A DNA stretch of 64,000 bases from Halomicrobium sp. LC1Hm. Lineage in GTDB: Archaea; Halobacteriota; Halobacteria; Halobacteriales; Haloarculaceae. This document shows, piece after piece, positions 37,488-46,510 of the stretch; the first letter of the stretch is position 1, and each line of letters begins with the position of its first letter. The stretch covers positions 62,001 through 126,000 of the forward strand of contig NZ_CP044130.1 in assembly GCF_009617995.1 (NCBI RefSeq), in the 5' to 3' direction. The notes under the pieces were generated by a model. The model was not told the origin of the DNA. It saw only the letters and a list, made by a program, of their open reading frames with translations, and ran no database searches. The translations under genes and the position numbers were made by a program.

Positions 37488-37598
37488 TTTCATCTCGCAC
37501 ACGGGGTGGTCATCTCGCAGACGGTGTGGTGCCGATCTCCCGATCGATCATTTCGCAGACGGGGAGCGCCCAAGTCATTTCGCACACGGGGTGGGTGT
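37488..37598 (+). promoter_or_regulatory. Downstream cluster of four origin-like boxes
   Basis: Direct copies start at 37488 (TTTCATCTCGCACACGGGGT), 37509 (TCATCTCGCAGACGGTGTGG), 37546 (TCATTTCGCAGACGGGGA) and 37574 (TCATTTCGCACACGGGGTGG). All lie in the plus orientation in 110 bp just after the orc1 stop. The 37509 and 37546 copies carry CAGACGG for CACACGG. Confidence 0.7.
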
Positions 37599-37636
37599 GT
37601 ACCACTCACTGGCGGCGGCACGGCTCCGGAGCGAAC

Positions 37637-37722
37637 CTATAGTAACCATTGAAACTCAATGCACACTAGATCGCACGACGGCAGTACGATCGGTGTGTAA
37701 ATCGCTTCAATTGTTACTATAT
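37637..37722. mobile_element. 86-bp MITE-like palindrome
   Basis: The 17-bp ends (CTATAGTAACCATTGAA at 37637-37653 and TTCAATTGTTACTATAT at 37706-37722) pair at 15 of 17 positions; inner CACACTAGATCG and CGATCGGTGTG also pair. It is AT-rich relative to its surroundings and has no coding capacity. The ends look like those of haloarchaeal insertion sequences, so it is probably a non-autonomous element inserted between origin boxes. Confidence 0.6.
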
Positions 37723-37733
37723 CACGGCACATC

Positions 37734-37841
37734 GTTTCACTTCGCACACGGGGATACCCCCACTCTCCGCGTGATTCATCTCGCACACGGGGGGTGGTGC
37801 TCCGGACACGACCCGAGAATCACTTCGCACACGGGGTGTGT
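37734..37841 (+). promoter_or_regulatory. Second downstream cluster of origin-like boxes
   Basis: Three direct boxes: 37734 (TTTCACTTCGCACACGGGGA), 37773 (TTCATCTCGCACACGGGGGG) and 37817 (TCACTTCGCACACGGGGTGT). Together with the preceding cluster, at least seven copies lie on the far side of orc1. Confidence 0.7.
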
Positions 37842-37875
37842 CTCCCTCCCCAGCCACTGTCGTCTCGGACGACGA

Positions 37876-38010
37876 CTACGCCGGATCGACGGGACCTTCG
37901 TACTGCGAACGGATCTGCTCGCCGTCGCGCCACTGCCAGTAGTAGTAGCGGTTGTCGTTGATCTCCTTGGCCGTGATCGTCACCTTCGACGGGACGCCGT
38001 CGGGAGGTTC
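37876..38010 (-). pseudogene. C-terminal fragment of a small DUF6788-like protein
   Basis: Minus strand codes DGVPSKVTITAKEINDNR then YYYWQWRDGEQIRSQYEGP and a stop at 37876-37878. The YYYWQWR...YEGP pattern resembles small haloarchaeal proteins found on mobile elements. Its upstream part is in another frame, continuous with the TnpB-like fragment, so there is a frameshift or junction near 37990-38010. Confidence 0.4.
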
Positions 38011-38300
38011 TCGGGTCCGTCCTCCCGTTTGTGGGCTCTGTCGGCGTGCTCGCCGTCGCCGTCGTCGGCCCCATCCAGACGATCGTTCTGGTGGGCCCGA
38101 TACGTCTCGTCGACGTACTCGTCGTAGTAGTTCTCACAGTCCCAGACGCTCTTGCCGGCGAAGAACTGCTGCCGACGCGCATACGTCAGCTGGTTCCAGA
38201 GGCTCGCTGACGCATCGAGGAGCCGACGAAGCACGGCCTCGTCTTGTTCCGACTGCGGGACGACCTCGAGGAGTTGGTCCGTCTCACCGCTCTGACTCAC
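37980..38300 (-). pseudogene. TnpB N-terminal fragment (IS200/IS605 family)
   Basis: A GTG at 38300 begins a frame with LLDASASLWNQLTYARRQQF and SVWDCENYYDEYVDETYR, the N-terminal region of haloarchaeal TnpB. Homology stops after about 65 residues, replaced by a DDGDGEHADRAHKRED linker. The RuvC acidic residues and zinc finger are missing, so it cannot act as a nuclease. The start overlaps the end of the small gene upstream. Confidence 0.6.
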
Positions 38301-38460
38301 CCCACATCCGCGGCACGTAGCCGAGGTGTTCGATGTCGTCTGCGTAGTCCCAAAGGAGTCCGATGAGGACGATTTCCGGAACACCGTTCTCGGCCTGTTC
38401 GACTAGCCACACCTCCAGTTCGACTTCGGCCGTTTCGATCTCGTTCAGTTCGACCGACAT
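38284..38460 (-). CDS. Small acidic protein of 58 residues
   Basis: The ATG at 38460 gives MSVELNEIETAEVELEVWLV... ending YVPRMWGESER. It is acidic and compact with a predicted helix (EIVLIGLLWDYADDIEHLGY). It overlaps the GTG start of the TnpB fragment by about 15 bp, so the two were probably one transcript. Family unknown; likely an accessory gene of the mobile element. Confidence 0.45.
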   Translation of the reverse strand: MSVELNEIETAEVELEVWLVEQAENGVPEIVLIGLLWDYADDIEHLGYVPRMWGESER

Positions 38461-38836
38461 CGATCATCGCGTCTCCGGCTGTCGGTACATCTGTCGCTGC
38501 TGATGGTGTTGCATCTCGAATCACCTGTGCTGTACAGGCACGACCGAACGCGCCTGCACTCTTTGCAGGCGCTCAAAAACCAATACGGTGCTTCCATTCT
38601 CATAGGGAAGATCTATTTAACGGATACCCATATTAACAGAAGATATGACACCAATTCGCAGGCGGCTTTTCCGGAGTCGGTTGCTCTCCTTCTCTTGGTA
38701 TTCGTCTTTTTATTGGATATTGTATTCCAGATTATTCAGCAAGTTTTGGAATGAATAACAGTACGATAGACCGAGCGACAGAAGACGGTCGTTCAGGAGC
38801 CACCAGAAGTATTCTAGACCAATCAGCTATACCGAA
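38461..38836. other. Intergenic region with a strong hairpin
   Basis: Contains GCGCCTGCA-CTCTT-TGCAGGCGC (38550-38572), a perfect 9-bp-stem hairpin. It could be the left-end hairpin of the IS200/IS605 remnant or a terminator. The rest is AT-rich, and I see no convincing gene; a frame from 38503 of 83 codons with a hydrophobic end is doubtful. Confidence 0.45.
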
Positions 38837-41200
38837 TTATTGCTGTGTGTCCCTACTGACAGCGCTGGTGCCACGAATTTCATTGATAGTGCTCTCGATT
38901 TCCTGCAACAGTCGCTCTCGGCTCTCTTCATCGTTTTTACAGAGCTCTCTGAATTGGTCATCCAACTTGCTCAATTGCCCATCCGAAAGCTCTCGTGGAT
39001 CGATCACTGGGACCGACTCTAACTGACCGATTTCGAGCTTTTCGAGGCCGTAGTAATTATCGCTGTGCTTGCTGAGCTCTTTCTCGACGAACGTGCTATT
39101 GAGATAAGCCAAGAGCCCATTCACGTGTGACTGGTCACAATCGAATTTCAAGCTCACCTGATGGATATTGTTCAGTGTTCGAAACTTACCATCGTTTCTA
39201 AAAAATCTGAATCCATCTCGATTCATATATCTGCCCAAAATCTGTGCGGGCTCTTGGCACTCCACTTTGAACCACGGCGATCTTTTAGAGCAAAGGTATC
39301 CGTCGGTAACTCCCTCTTTTTCGCCCTTCCTGAGATACTTGAGGACGACCTCTGATTCGATTTCTTCTCTACTTATCGAATCTCCACTCGCCGTTCGGCA
39401 GTACAGAAGCCAGACATCTTCTTCGTCCTTTCGCCATTGGTACCAGTCCTCATCTGTTACGGCGAATCCAGAGATTTGTTTAGGTGACCTGATAATTCTC
39501 TTTCTGTACTCCTTGGGAATCGGATATTCCTCAAGCGTCTCCTTCGAAAGACAAAAGAAATCGTTTTTACCGGTCGCTATTCCCCTGTTGATCGTCGCTA
39601 TCGAGCCAAACTCGACGAGTTCTGGGTGACTTTCGACTTCGGTTTCGCTGAAATACTGTGACCATCGTTCTGATGGTGAGAGTAATTCTTGAGCGAACTC
39701 GGTCGCGAATTCGACTTCCGAATACTTACTTAGTGAATCTGTTGAGAGGAAATCGTGTGCGTCGACGACATCGGGCCACTGGCTGACCCGTACGAATCGC
39801 GTATGCTTGTCTCGAGATGGTTCGCCTTGGGTCAAAAAGAATATGCACGGTTTCGCCCGAATTTCCGGGAAGACGTCTGTTTCTTCCTCTAATTGGATGA
39901 TGCCGTCAATCCCGAATTCGTTCAGGAGATATTTTTTCAGCGGTGTGCCAAACTTCGCATCCAAGATTCGGGAGGGGATGAGGAACGCCAATTTACCGCC
40001 CGATGTGACAAATTCCCCGGCGTGTGCGAGGAAGTAGCCGTACAGCGGTGTCGTCCCGCTAAGGTCGTACCCAGTCTCTCGGGAAACGATTTCGTTAATA
40101 TCGCATTTCGTTCGATTCTCGATGGATTGATGTCGCGAGTATGGCGGATTCGCGATCACGCCATCGAACCGTTCCCGTTCGTAGCTCTCGTTTTCGTACG
40201 TAAGAGGACTATACTGAATGAAGCCTTGACACCGAAGTTGCGGGCTCTCGTTCCCGTCTAGCAGCTTCAACGAAATAGACGCCATCGATATCGCTATCGG
40301 GTCTGTGTCGACCCCAACGATCTGACGTAGTGGAGAGTCAACCCCTGCACTACGCTTTGCGGCCAGAACTTGTGCGGTCAATTGACCTGCTCCGATACCC
40401 GGGTCCAGGATCTTCGAGCGAGGATCCGAATTTGCCCAGGATGCCATACATCGTGCGACGGAGGTGGGTGTTGCGAACTGTCCCATCTCGCGACGGGCCT
40501 CTTGGGATACGATGTTCTCGTACGAATTTGCCAGCACGCTCGCAGGATTCTCTGCCGAGTTCAACGGGGTCCGCAGTGCGAGAAGTACACTATCCATCTC
40601 CTCGGAGAGGTGGCTCGACAGATGGTCGATAGGAAGTGGTTGCAGCCCCTCGTCACCGGTTACTTCGTACGCATTGTCGAAGGTCGCATTCCAATCGTTG
40701 TCGAGGTCCAGCTCGACCAGGTCAGCATCGGTTGTGGAGTGAAGTGTATAGAGGGCTGCGCGGAGAAATCGCCGATACAAAGCTAGCCGGAGTGCGAATC
40801 GATGTGTGTCTGCCTCGTCTGGAACCCCTCGGTCCGATAGCCACTTCTCTACTGTGGGAATGTCGCGGGTCAGGCCGGACTGGCCGACCAAATCCTCAGT
40901 AAATCGGAACGCGATATCGGATAATATTCGAGAAATTGTCTCGTCATCACACGGGAGTTCGGGCTCTGAAAGCTCAGGGCTGACATCCCAATCGAATGTA
41001 CTACCGATCTCGTCACTAGTCATCACCCCGATTTCCTCTAATCTGTGCAGCTTGTCCAGCGCCGTCCGGCGTGTACATCCTAAGGAAGCTTCGACTGTTT
41101 TCGCCGTAGTTCGCTCCGAAGTACTGATGACCGCAAATACTTGCCCAAGAGAATACTGAGTTGTATAGATCCCAGAATCAGAGTCACGAGAATCCGACAT
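38837..41200 (-). CDS. N6-adenine DNA methyltransferase with N-terminal winged helix
   Basis: A 787-residue protein. Residues 15-65 look like a winged helix (ERTTAKTVEASLGCTRRTAL). The catalytic domain has motif I ILDPGIGAGQLTA near 265 and motif IV ANPPY near 353, followed by a TaqI/Eco57I-like arrangement (YGYFLAHAGEFVTSGGKLAFLIPSR). The C-terminal third resembles a target-recognition region (IINRGIATGKNDFF, KYLRKGEKEGV). No PD-(D/E)XK motif is visible, so it is not an obvious type IIG enzyme and no nuclease gene adjoins. It is an orphan or defence-associated methylase. Codon use is lower in GC than in the flanks, suggesting transfer. Confidence 0.85.
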   Translation of the reverse strand: MSDSRDSDSGIYTTQYSLGQVFAVISTSERTTAKTVEASLGCTRRTALDKLHRLEEIGVMTSDEIGSTFDWDVSPELSEPELPCDDETISRILSDIAFRFTEDLVGQSGLTRDIPTVEKWLSDRGVPDEADTHRFALRLALYRRFLRAALYTLHSTTDADLVELDLDNDWNATFDNAYEVTGDEGLQPLPIDHLSSHLSEEMDSVLLALRTPLNSAENPASVLANSYENIVSQEARREMGQFATPTSVARCMASWANSDPRSKILDPGIGAGQLTAQVLAAKRSAGVDSPLRQIVGVDTDPIAISMASISLKLLDGNESPQLRCQGFIQYSPLTYENESYERERFDGVIANPPYSRHQSIENRTKCDINEIVSRETGYDLSGTTPLYGYFLAHAGEFVTSGGKLAFLIPSRILDAKFGTPLKKYLLNEFGIDGIIQLEEETDVFPEIRAKPCIFFLTQGEPSRDKHTRFVRVSQWPDVVDAHDFLSTDSLSKYSEVEFATEFAQELLSPSERWSQYFSETEVESHPELVEFGSIATINRGIATGKNDFFCLSKETLEEYPIPKEYRKRIIRSPKQISGFAVTDEDWYQWRKDEEDVWLLYCRTASGDSISREEIESEVVLKYLRKGEKEGVTDGYLCSKRSPWFKVECQEPAQILGRYMNRDGFRFFRNDGKFRTLNNIHQVSLKFDCDQSHVNGLLAYLNSTFVEKELSKHSDNYYGLEKLEIGQLESVPVIDPRELSDGQLSKLDDQFRELCKNDEESRERLLQEIESTINEIRGTSAVSRDTQQ

Positions 41201-41392
41201 ATATCGTCCATTTCAAGCCCTTGTAATGGTACTTTCGGTACCTATCTAAAACTCTCATCCAGAGCATATGGCGATGTCTTCATGTTGGGATTTGGTTTAC
41301 CTGTGAATTGGTGCTGGATTTTTTGTAGACTACCATCAGAGAATGGGCAGCTGGGCGCCTATGCGAGACGATGATTTCCCTCTGAGAAGTAG

Positions 41393-42136
41393 CTAGACAT
41401 CGAGTATCTTCTGCCAGTGGGGGTTGTGATGCAGAGCATACCAGAAGCCTTGGAGATCGTCGCGTCTAGACTTCGCGTCCGGTACCATTGTCCGAACGAG
41501 TTTCCAAAATCTCTCGTTGTGAGTTGCTTCGAGAAGATGAGCAACCTCGTGGGCGACCAAATACCTGAGGTGAGCGAACGGTAAGAATGCACAACGGATA
41601 TTGAAATTCAGTGTGTCGCCCCCAGAGCAGCTCGCCCATTTCGTTCGCTGAGATCTGATCGCGAGCGTCTCGTAGCTTACTTGCAGTCGGTCGCAAAACG
41701 GGCTCGCGATAGTCTTGACTGCTTCCCGAAGAGCTTGACGTAGAGATTCATGGAGAAGACCCATTGCCGCCTGGGCACCCGGTGCACGTACGGACACGCG
41801 TTCCGAGTCGACGTCGATACGTTTTGAACCGCTCTGAATATCGAGCGTGTAGGACTTCCCCCAGAGAGTAAACGCCTCTTCGACATTCCCGTACCGATGC
41901 TGAATGTCCCTTCGCCGCTGTCGCTGATCCTCGAGTTCAGACCGAATCCAACCCGTCTCCTCGTTGATGAGTGGGGGTCCCGATTGACCTGGTGGAACGA
42001 TGATTCTGACCGTCCCATCGGGTGCGATTTCGAGCCGCGGATGCTGGATATCCCGTTCGCTGACCGTATAATCGATTTGGTCACCAGATGGCAGCGTTAG
42101 TGAACCCCCTCTCGTGCTCACGGTGAGGAATATCAC
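41393..42136 (-). CDS. YgjP/DUF45-like zinc metallopeptidase
   Basis: A 247-residue protein. The core SQRTKWASC, then LNFNIRCAFLPFAHLRYLVAH and HEVAHLLEATHNERFWKLV gives the HExxH...H zinc site of the YgjP/SprT-like metallopeptidases. Such genes are often neighbours of restriction-modification loci. It is transcribed in the same direction as the methyltransferase 192 bp downstream and is divergent from the GHKL gene across 40 bp. Confidence 0.85.
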   Translation of the reverse strand: MIFLTVSTRGGSLTLPSGDQIDYTVSERDIQHPRLEIAPDGTVRIIVPPGQSGPPLINEETGWIRSELEDQRQRRRDIQHRYGNVEEAFTLWGKSYTLDIQSGSKRIDVDSERVSVRAPGAQAAMGLLHESLRQALREAVKTIASPFCDRLQVSYETLAIRSQRTKWASCSGGDTLNFNIRCAFLPFAHLRYLVAHEVAHLLEATHNERFWKLVRTMVPDAKSRRDDLQGFWYALHHNPHWQKILDV

Positions 42137-42176
42137 TCCCCGACCCTTTTAACATTGCCAACTAACAAGTGTAGCA

Positions 42177-44543
42177 ATGGCCGAACCATCTGAACAGCGA
42201 CTTACATTTACTATCGACAGTCGCCTCCTCGAAGAGATCGGAGAGAACTTAGTCACGAGGAATCACGTGGCTGTTGGCGAACTGGTCAAGAATTCCTACG
42301 ATGCTGATGCGACCGAGGTCCTACTGCAATTCGACGATGTGGCTGCTTCAGATACTTCTGATAGTGAAATTGCGGTTATCGACGACGGATCGGGGATGAC
42401 GCTCGAAGAGGTTCGTGACGATTTTATGCGGATTGCGACCACCAACAAACTGCGAAACCCGACCTCAGAGAAATTTGGTCGTGAGAAAGTTGGGGACAAA
42501 GGAATCGGCCGATTTGCCTGCCGACGACTTGCGGACCAACTGGAGATAGAGACAACTGCGAAACTGGATGATGGCGGATACCAGCGCACGACCCTCGATA
42601 TTGACTGGCGTGATTACGAATCCGACCAAGAAATAGAAGACGTTACCTTCCCTGTGACGGTTCGTGAAATACCGGAAGCAGAAGCCGATTCTATTTCCAC
42701 GGGGACCAGACTCCGATTGTACAATCTCCAGGAGTCGTGGTCAGAGCGTGATTTCAATACGCTCCGCCGAAACATGGCTACGCTCTCAGTAGTGCAGGAG
42801 GCAGACCGAGGTAACCCGTTTGAACCTGATCCGGGGTTCGAGATTCGATTTGATGCGCCGGAGTTCGATCTGGGTGAGGGCACTCTTTCGGAGCAAATTC
42901 ACGATGCGTCGTGGGGCTGTCTCGAAGGGGAGATCCGGAGAGACGGAACCGTTTCTCTCGACCTCGATGCAAAGCTGATTGGAGAACAGTCGTATTCATT
43001 CTCTCACAGCAATCCGGGATTAGCGGGAACGACATTCAAAATCTCGTATCTCCCCTTAGATACGAAGGAACACTATCGAGACTCTCAAACGTTGAATATC
43101 ACGGATGCGCGTGACATTTCGGACGATAACAGTGGCGTGAGGGTGTACAAGGGGGGATTCCGAGTGTTCTCGTACGGTGGACCGGACGATGACTGGCTGA
43201 ACATCGACCAAGCGAAGACGACCCACGCTGGGAGGAGTCCCGACGATACGTTCGAAGATCTCCAAGGTGAATTAGATCTACATACGGATTACGATCGAGT
43301 GATGCTTTCTGGGCCAAGTAACCGAAACTTGGTCGGGGAAGTAATGATTGATTCTGATGCAGAATTGACAATGGCCTCGAATCGGGAAGATTTCCGAGAG
43401 GACGAGTTATTAGATGATCTCCGTGAACTCCTCCGGCTAAGTATTCAGTGGATGACCCTCCAATGGAGTCACTACAAGGCGGTTAAATCTCACCAGGAGT
43501 TGAAGGAGCAAACAGAGGAGTTCATCGAGGCGACCGGCGGCGGGAGCGGAACTGAGCCCGACAGTAGTAGTGACACCGAATCTATCGACGACGATACCAG
43601 CTCAGCAGGTTCTGTGTCCTCGAGTAGTGACACCGATGAACCGGTTGATGATGCAATTGATCTGATCGAAGGCGTCGCCGATACGGCGACACGTACTGTA
43701 CCCGAAGAGGATCGTGATGTGTCCGACGAGGCCGTCGACGCAGCGACACGGGTGATTAAGCAAACTATCGATCAGAAAGAACAAGAAATTGACTTCTTCC
43801 GATCCGCTTTCTCTGTAAATCAGGTTGTATTCTCCTTTTCCCACGAACTTCGCTCGATGGTTGGCGAGCTCAGCACGAACGCTGGTCAAATTGAAGCTGC
43901 GATGGACGATATCCCAGACGAACATCGGGAGGATTTCGAAGGTACTGTTGAGAACCTTCGGGAGATGGAAGATCGGTTCAAATCCCAGATGGAACTGTTC
44001 GGCCTCTTCATGGAAACTGGGGACAAGACCGAAGCCACGGATGTGAAGGTTAGCGATGTGGTTGACAAGGTCACGGAAGCAACTGAATATATCGCTCAAT
44101 ATTACAGTGTAGATGTTACTACCGACGTCCCCGACCTCTTGCGTTCGCCGCCAATGTTCGAATCGGAACTGTATTCTATCGTGATAAATCTAGTCACAAA
44201 TAGCATCAAGGCAGTTGGATCGGTGAGTTCAGGCGAGAGTCGAATCCTCGTTGAAGGAACGAAAATAGAGGATGGAATGAGATTACGTGTATACGACACT
44301 GGTGTCGGCTTGCCAGAAGATGAGGCCGAGCAGGCATTCCAACCGCTCGTTTCCGACCCTGCAAACAATTTATACGACGATCTATCGGAGGAAATGCCCG
44401 AAGGGCTATCCGACCAATTAGGCCGAGGTACCGGTCTTGGCCTGAGTATTGTCCGGAATATCGCAGAAAAGTACGATGGCCATGCGAAATTCGTCGAGAC
44501 TGAGGATTGGACGACGTGTGTCGAGGTGGTTCTGAATGAATGA
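42177..44543 (+). CDS. Dual-GHKL ATPase: Hsp90/MORC-like plus histidine-kinase module
   Basis: A 788-residue cytoplasmic protein with two Bergerat-fold ATPase units. The N-terminal one has ELVKNSYDADAT (N box, near 36-47), VIDDGSGM (near 71) and GDKGIGRFACRRLAD (G2-like), as in Hsp90/MORC/MutL proteins. A Ser/Asp-rich linker (about 445-500) precedes a histidine-kinase half with an H-box (FSFSHELRSMVGE, near 555), N box NLVTNSIKAVG and DTGVGLPEDEAEQAF then GRGTGLGLSIV. It has no membrane helix. It overlaps the receiver-domain gene by 8 bp. Probably the sensor or energy module of a conflict or stress system. GC is lower than flanks. Confidence 0.85.
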   Translation: MAEPSEQRLTFTIDSRLLEEIGENLVTRNHVAVGELVKNSYDADATEVLLQFDDVAASDTSDSEIAVIDDGSGMTLEEVRDDFMRIATTNKLRNPTSEKFGREKVGDKGIGRFACRRLADQLEIETTAKLDDGGYQRTTLDIDWRDYESDQEIEDVTFPVTVREIPEAEADSISTGTRLRLYNLQESWSERDFNTLRRNMATLSVVQEADRGNPFEPDPGFEIRFDAPEFDLGEGTLSEQIHDASWGCLEGEIRRDGTVSLDLDAKLIGEQSYSFSHSNPGLAGTTFKISYLPLDTKEHYRDSQTLNITDARDISDDNSGVRVYKGGFRVFSYGGPDDDWLNIDQAKTTHAGRSPDDTFEDLQGELDLHTDYDRVMLSGPSNRNLVGEVMIDSDAELTMASNREDFREDELLDDLRELLRLSIQWMTLQWSHYKAVKSHQELKEQTEEFIEATGGGSGTEPDSSSDTESIDDDTSSAGSVSSSSDTDEPVDDAIDLIEGVADTATRTVPEEDRDVSDEAVDAATRVIKQTIDQKEQEIDFFRSAFSVNQVVFSFSHELRSMVGELSTNAGQIEAAMDDIPDEHREDFEGTVENLREMEDRFKSQMELFGLFMETGDKTEATDVKVSDVVDKVTEATEYIAQYYSVDVTTDVPDLLRSPPMFESELYSIVINLVTNSIKAVGSVSSGESRILVEGTKIEDGMRLRVYDTGVGLPEDEAEQAFQPLVSDPANNLYDDLSEEMPEGLSDQLGRGTGLGLSIVRNIAEKYDGHAKFVETEDWTTCVEVVLNE

Positions 44544-45558
44544 CTACGATGTTTGGTGGATCGACGACAGTGAAGATCGACGTGTGGCTTCCGACGCGTT
44601 AGAAGATAATTCTGATGACCTTACAGTTACATTTGACAAACCTGGCGTTGCCCTCGATATATTAACAGATAAATCTAAGCCAGTCGAGTATGATCTCGTA
44701 CTAATCGACTGGAAACTTCAGGACCATAGTGAATTTCGTGGGAAGGGGCTCACGATGATGGGGCGGGTCCGTGAGGAAATGCCGGCCGTCCCCATCTACG
44801 GATTCAGTGATGCGGTAGATGAATTACGGGCAACTGCAGGGGATCACCAATTCGATGCTACGTACGATGCGTCGCAACTCAAATCTGAGGACGGGGCAAC
44901 GAACGTAGAGAAAGACCTGGAATCCTACGAGTCAATCAGACACGTTGAGGGCGCTGGGCTCGAACCTCTGCTCGAAACATTGGGGGCGCCAAAGGATGCT
45001 TACGAAGACCTGAAGAGTGTGATACCACGTGAATACGCGAATGGCATCCAAGCTGAAGGTGAAGGAAGCGTCCGTGAATTTGCGTATTGGGTTCGAAACC
45101 GGTTCGTAGAGACACCCGGACCAGTTTTGGACAATACGTGGTGGGCTACGAAAATCGGGCTCGAAAAGGAAGCGCTGGAAAACCACGTCGATGAACTGAC
45201 TGACGTCGTCGATAAACCAGTACTCTACGATGGGGTATTTGACCACCGGTGCGACAGACGTTGGTGGACTTCCCAGGCGATCAGTTCGGTCGTTGCTCTT
45301 GCTAAAGACCACGGTGAACACATAAATGAGCTAACGATGGTTGGTAAGGATATATTGGGAGAATCAGAGGGCCTATCCTACTGCCGGGTCTGTGAACTTC
45401 GTGAATCGTCGGAACAGATCGGCGGCAGACCCGATATTCTCGCGGCAGGCAGGGAAGGAGAAGACGCAGACCACCCCGTTCATCTCGGATGTAGCCATAT
45501 CCATCATACACGGGAGGGTGCGTTTGAAGATTATCGTGTAGCCGATATGCTCGAATAA
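44536..45558 (+). CDS. Receiver-domain protein with large unknown C-terminus
   Basis: A 340-residue protein. Residues 1-125 follow a REC fold: acidic pair DD (11-12), phospho-acceptor Asp in LVLIDWKL (near 58), and GFSD in place of the usual Thr/Ser-bearing segment. Residues 150-340 match no family I recognise. They contain an RHVEGAGLEPLLETLG region, a conserved-looking WVRNRF...WW segment and a C-terminal Cys/His set (CRVC...HLGCSHIHH) that could bind zinc. It is probably the phosphotransfer partner of the overlapping dual-GHKL protein, with the C-terminus as output. Confidence 0.7.
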   Translation: MNDYDVWWIDDSEDRRVASDALEDNSDDLTVTFDKPGVALDILTDKSKPVEYDLVLIDWKLQDHSEFRGKGLTMMGRVREEMPAVPIYGFSDAVDELRATAGDHQFDATYDASQLKSEDGATNVEKDLESYESIRHVEGAGLEPLLETLGAPKDAYEDLKSVIPREYANGIQAEGEGSVREFAYWVRNRFVETPGPVLDNTWWATKIGLEKEALENHVDELTDVVDKPVLYDGVFDHRCDRRWWTSQAISSVVALAKDHGEHINELTMVGKDILGESEGLSYCRVCELRESSEQIGGRPDILAAGREGEDADHPVHLGCSHIHHTREGAFEDYRVADMLE

Positions 45559-46367
45559 TGCCTCCGGTGCCATCTGCTGACGGCCTTTTGCCCGACCCAG
45601 AAGAGCTGCATGCTCATTTGTTAACACAGTTTGAATTCCTAAAGGGCCGGAATAGTACACTTAGCCGGCATAGCGACGAATTCGATCAAATATACTCTGA
45701 TTTAGAAACATCTGATCCGAGCAATTGGAGTTTAGATATCACCCCCAATTGGGCTATCCCGTTAGAACTCCCCGATTTTATCGTTGAAACAAGACCTAGC
45801 CGGGATTTTGCGATTGAAAATGGATGGGCTATCGTTGGGGGAAATATTGATGTTTCCGATGGCAAATATACGGACTACGCGTTCCATCTAAGTTTTCTCG
45901 CGAGTAAAGAAGAGGAGGTCAGAGGTGAACCCTCCAACGGCCCTTGCTGCTGGAGGGCGGAAGAACAAGACTGGGATTACAGAGTTGCGAAGCAGTATCA
46001 TTTCGACATCGACCCAGGACGGAATCGGAACGAACCGAAACCTGTCGCCCACTTCCAATCGCAAGGCAGTTTCGAACAGGCTCGACTGCCTCCCGGACTT
46101 CGACACCAAGATATTCATTACTGCTCGACACCGTTAGACAAGCCCCGACTGGCCCATCCGCCGATGGACCCCATCCTCCTACTGCAGATAGTTTCGGAAC
46201 AATACGGGGGCCCCGCGTCGATGTTCTCTGAACACTGGGATCCGATGGTTGTAAGGGCCGAGTCAACGCTCTGGTCGGGGTACTATAGTGGTGTTTCAGA
46301 GCATCTCGGAGACGACGATCGGTCGGCTCCATGTAATATCCTCATTTCGAATGACCGGATCGATTAA
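45558..46367 (+). CDS. Unknown protein, third gene of the GHKL operon
   Basis: A 269-residue protein. Start overlaps the receiver gene by 1 bp (TAATG), so it belongs to the same unit. I recognise no family. Visible features: HFDIDPGRNRNEPKPVAHFQ in the middle (the pattern HFD...HFQ could be a substrate site), a Pro-rich RLAHPPMDPILLLQIVSEQY, two cysteines in GPCCW, and no signal or membrane segment. It may be the effector of the three-gene system. Base composition is AT-richer than the flanks. Confidence 0.65.
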   Translation: MPPVPSADGLLPDPEELHAHLLTQFEFLKGRNSTLSRHSDEFDQIYSDLETSDPSNWSLDITPNWAIPLELPDFIVETRPSRDFAIENGWAIVGGNIDVSDGKYTDYAFHLSFLASKEEEVRGEPSNGPCCWRAEEQDWDYRVAKQYHFDIDPGRNRNEPKPVAHFQSQGSFEQARLPPGLRHQDIHYCSTPLDKPRLAHPPMDPILLLQIVSEQYGGPASMFSEHWDPMVVRAESTLWSGYYSGVSEHLGDDDRSAPCNILISNDRID

Positions 46368-46510
46368 CTAGCCAAACCCTCATTTAGGTCGGAAGTTCAA
46401 GACTGAAAATAGGATCTGCACTCGAAGCGATTCTGGACGGATAGTTCTGGTACAGGTTCGTCCGGCCGGGGGCAAATTTATTTAATAGAAATCAAACGTA
46501 TAGATAACTA

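Noticed and set aside
37432-38127. A 231-codon plus-strand frame after orc1
   Set aside because: It runs through the origin boxes and the MITE, reads FISHTG/FAHG from the boxes, and has no conserved pattern.
38503-38754. An 83-codon frame with a hydrophobic C-terminus
   Set aside because: It starts in the small gene's promoter region, includes the strong hairpin, and has no codon-bias support.
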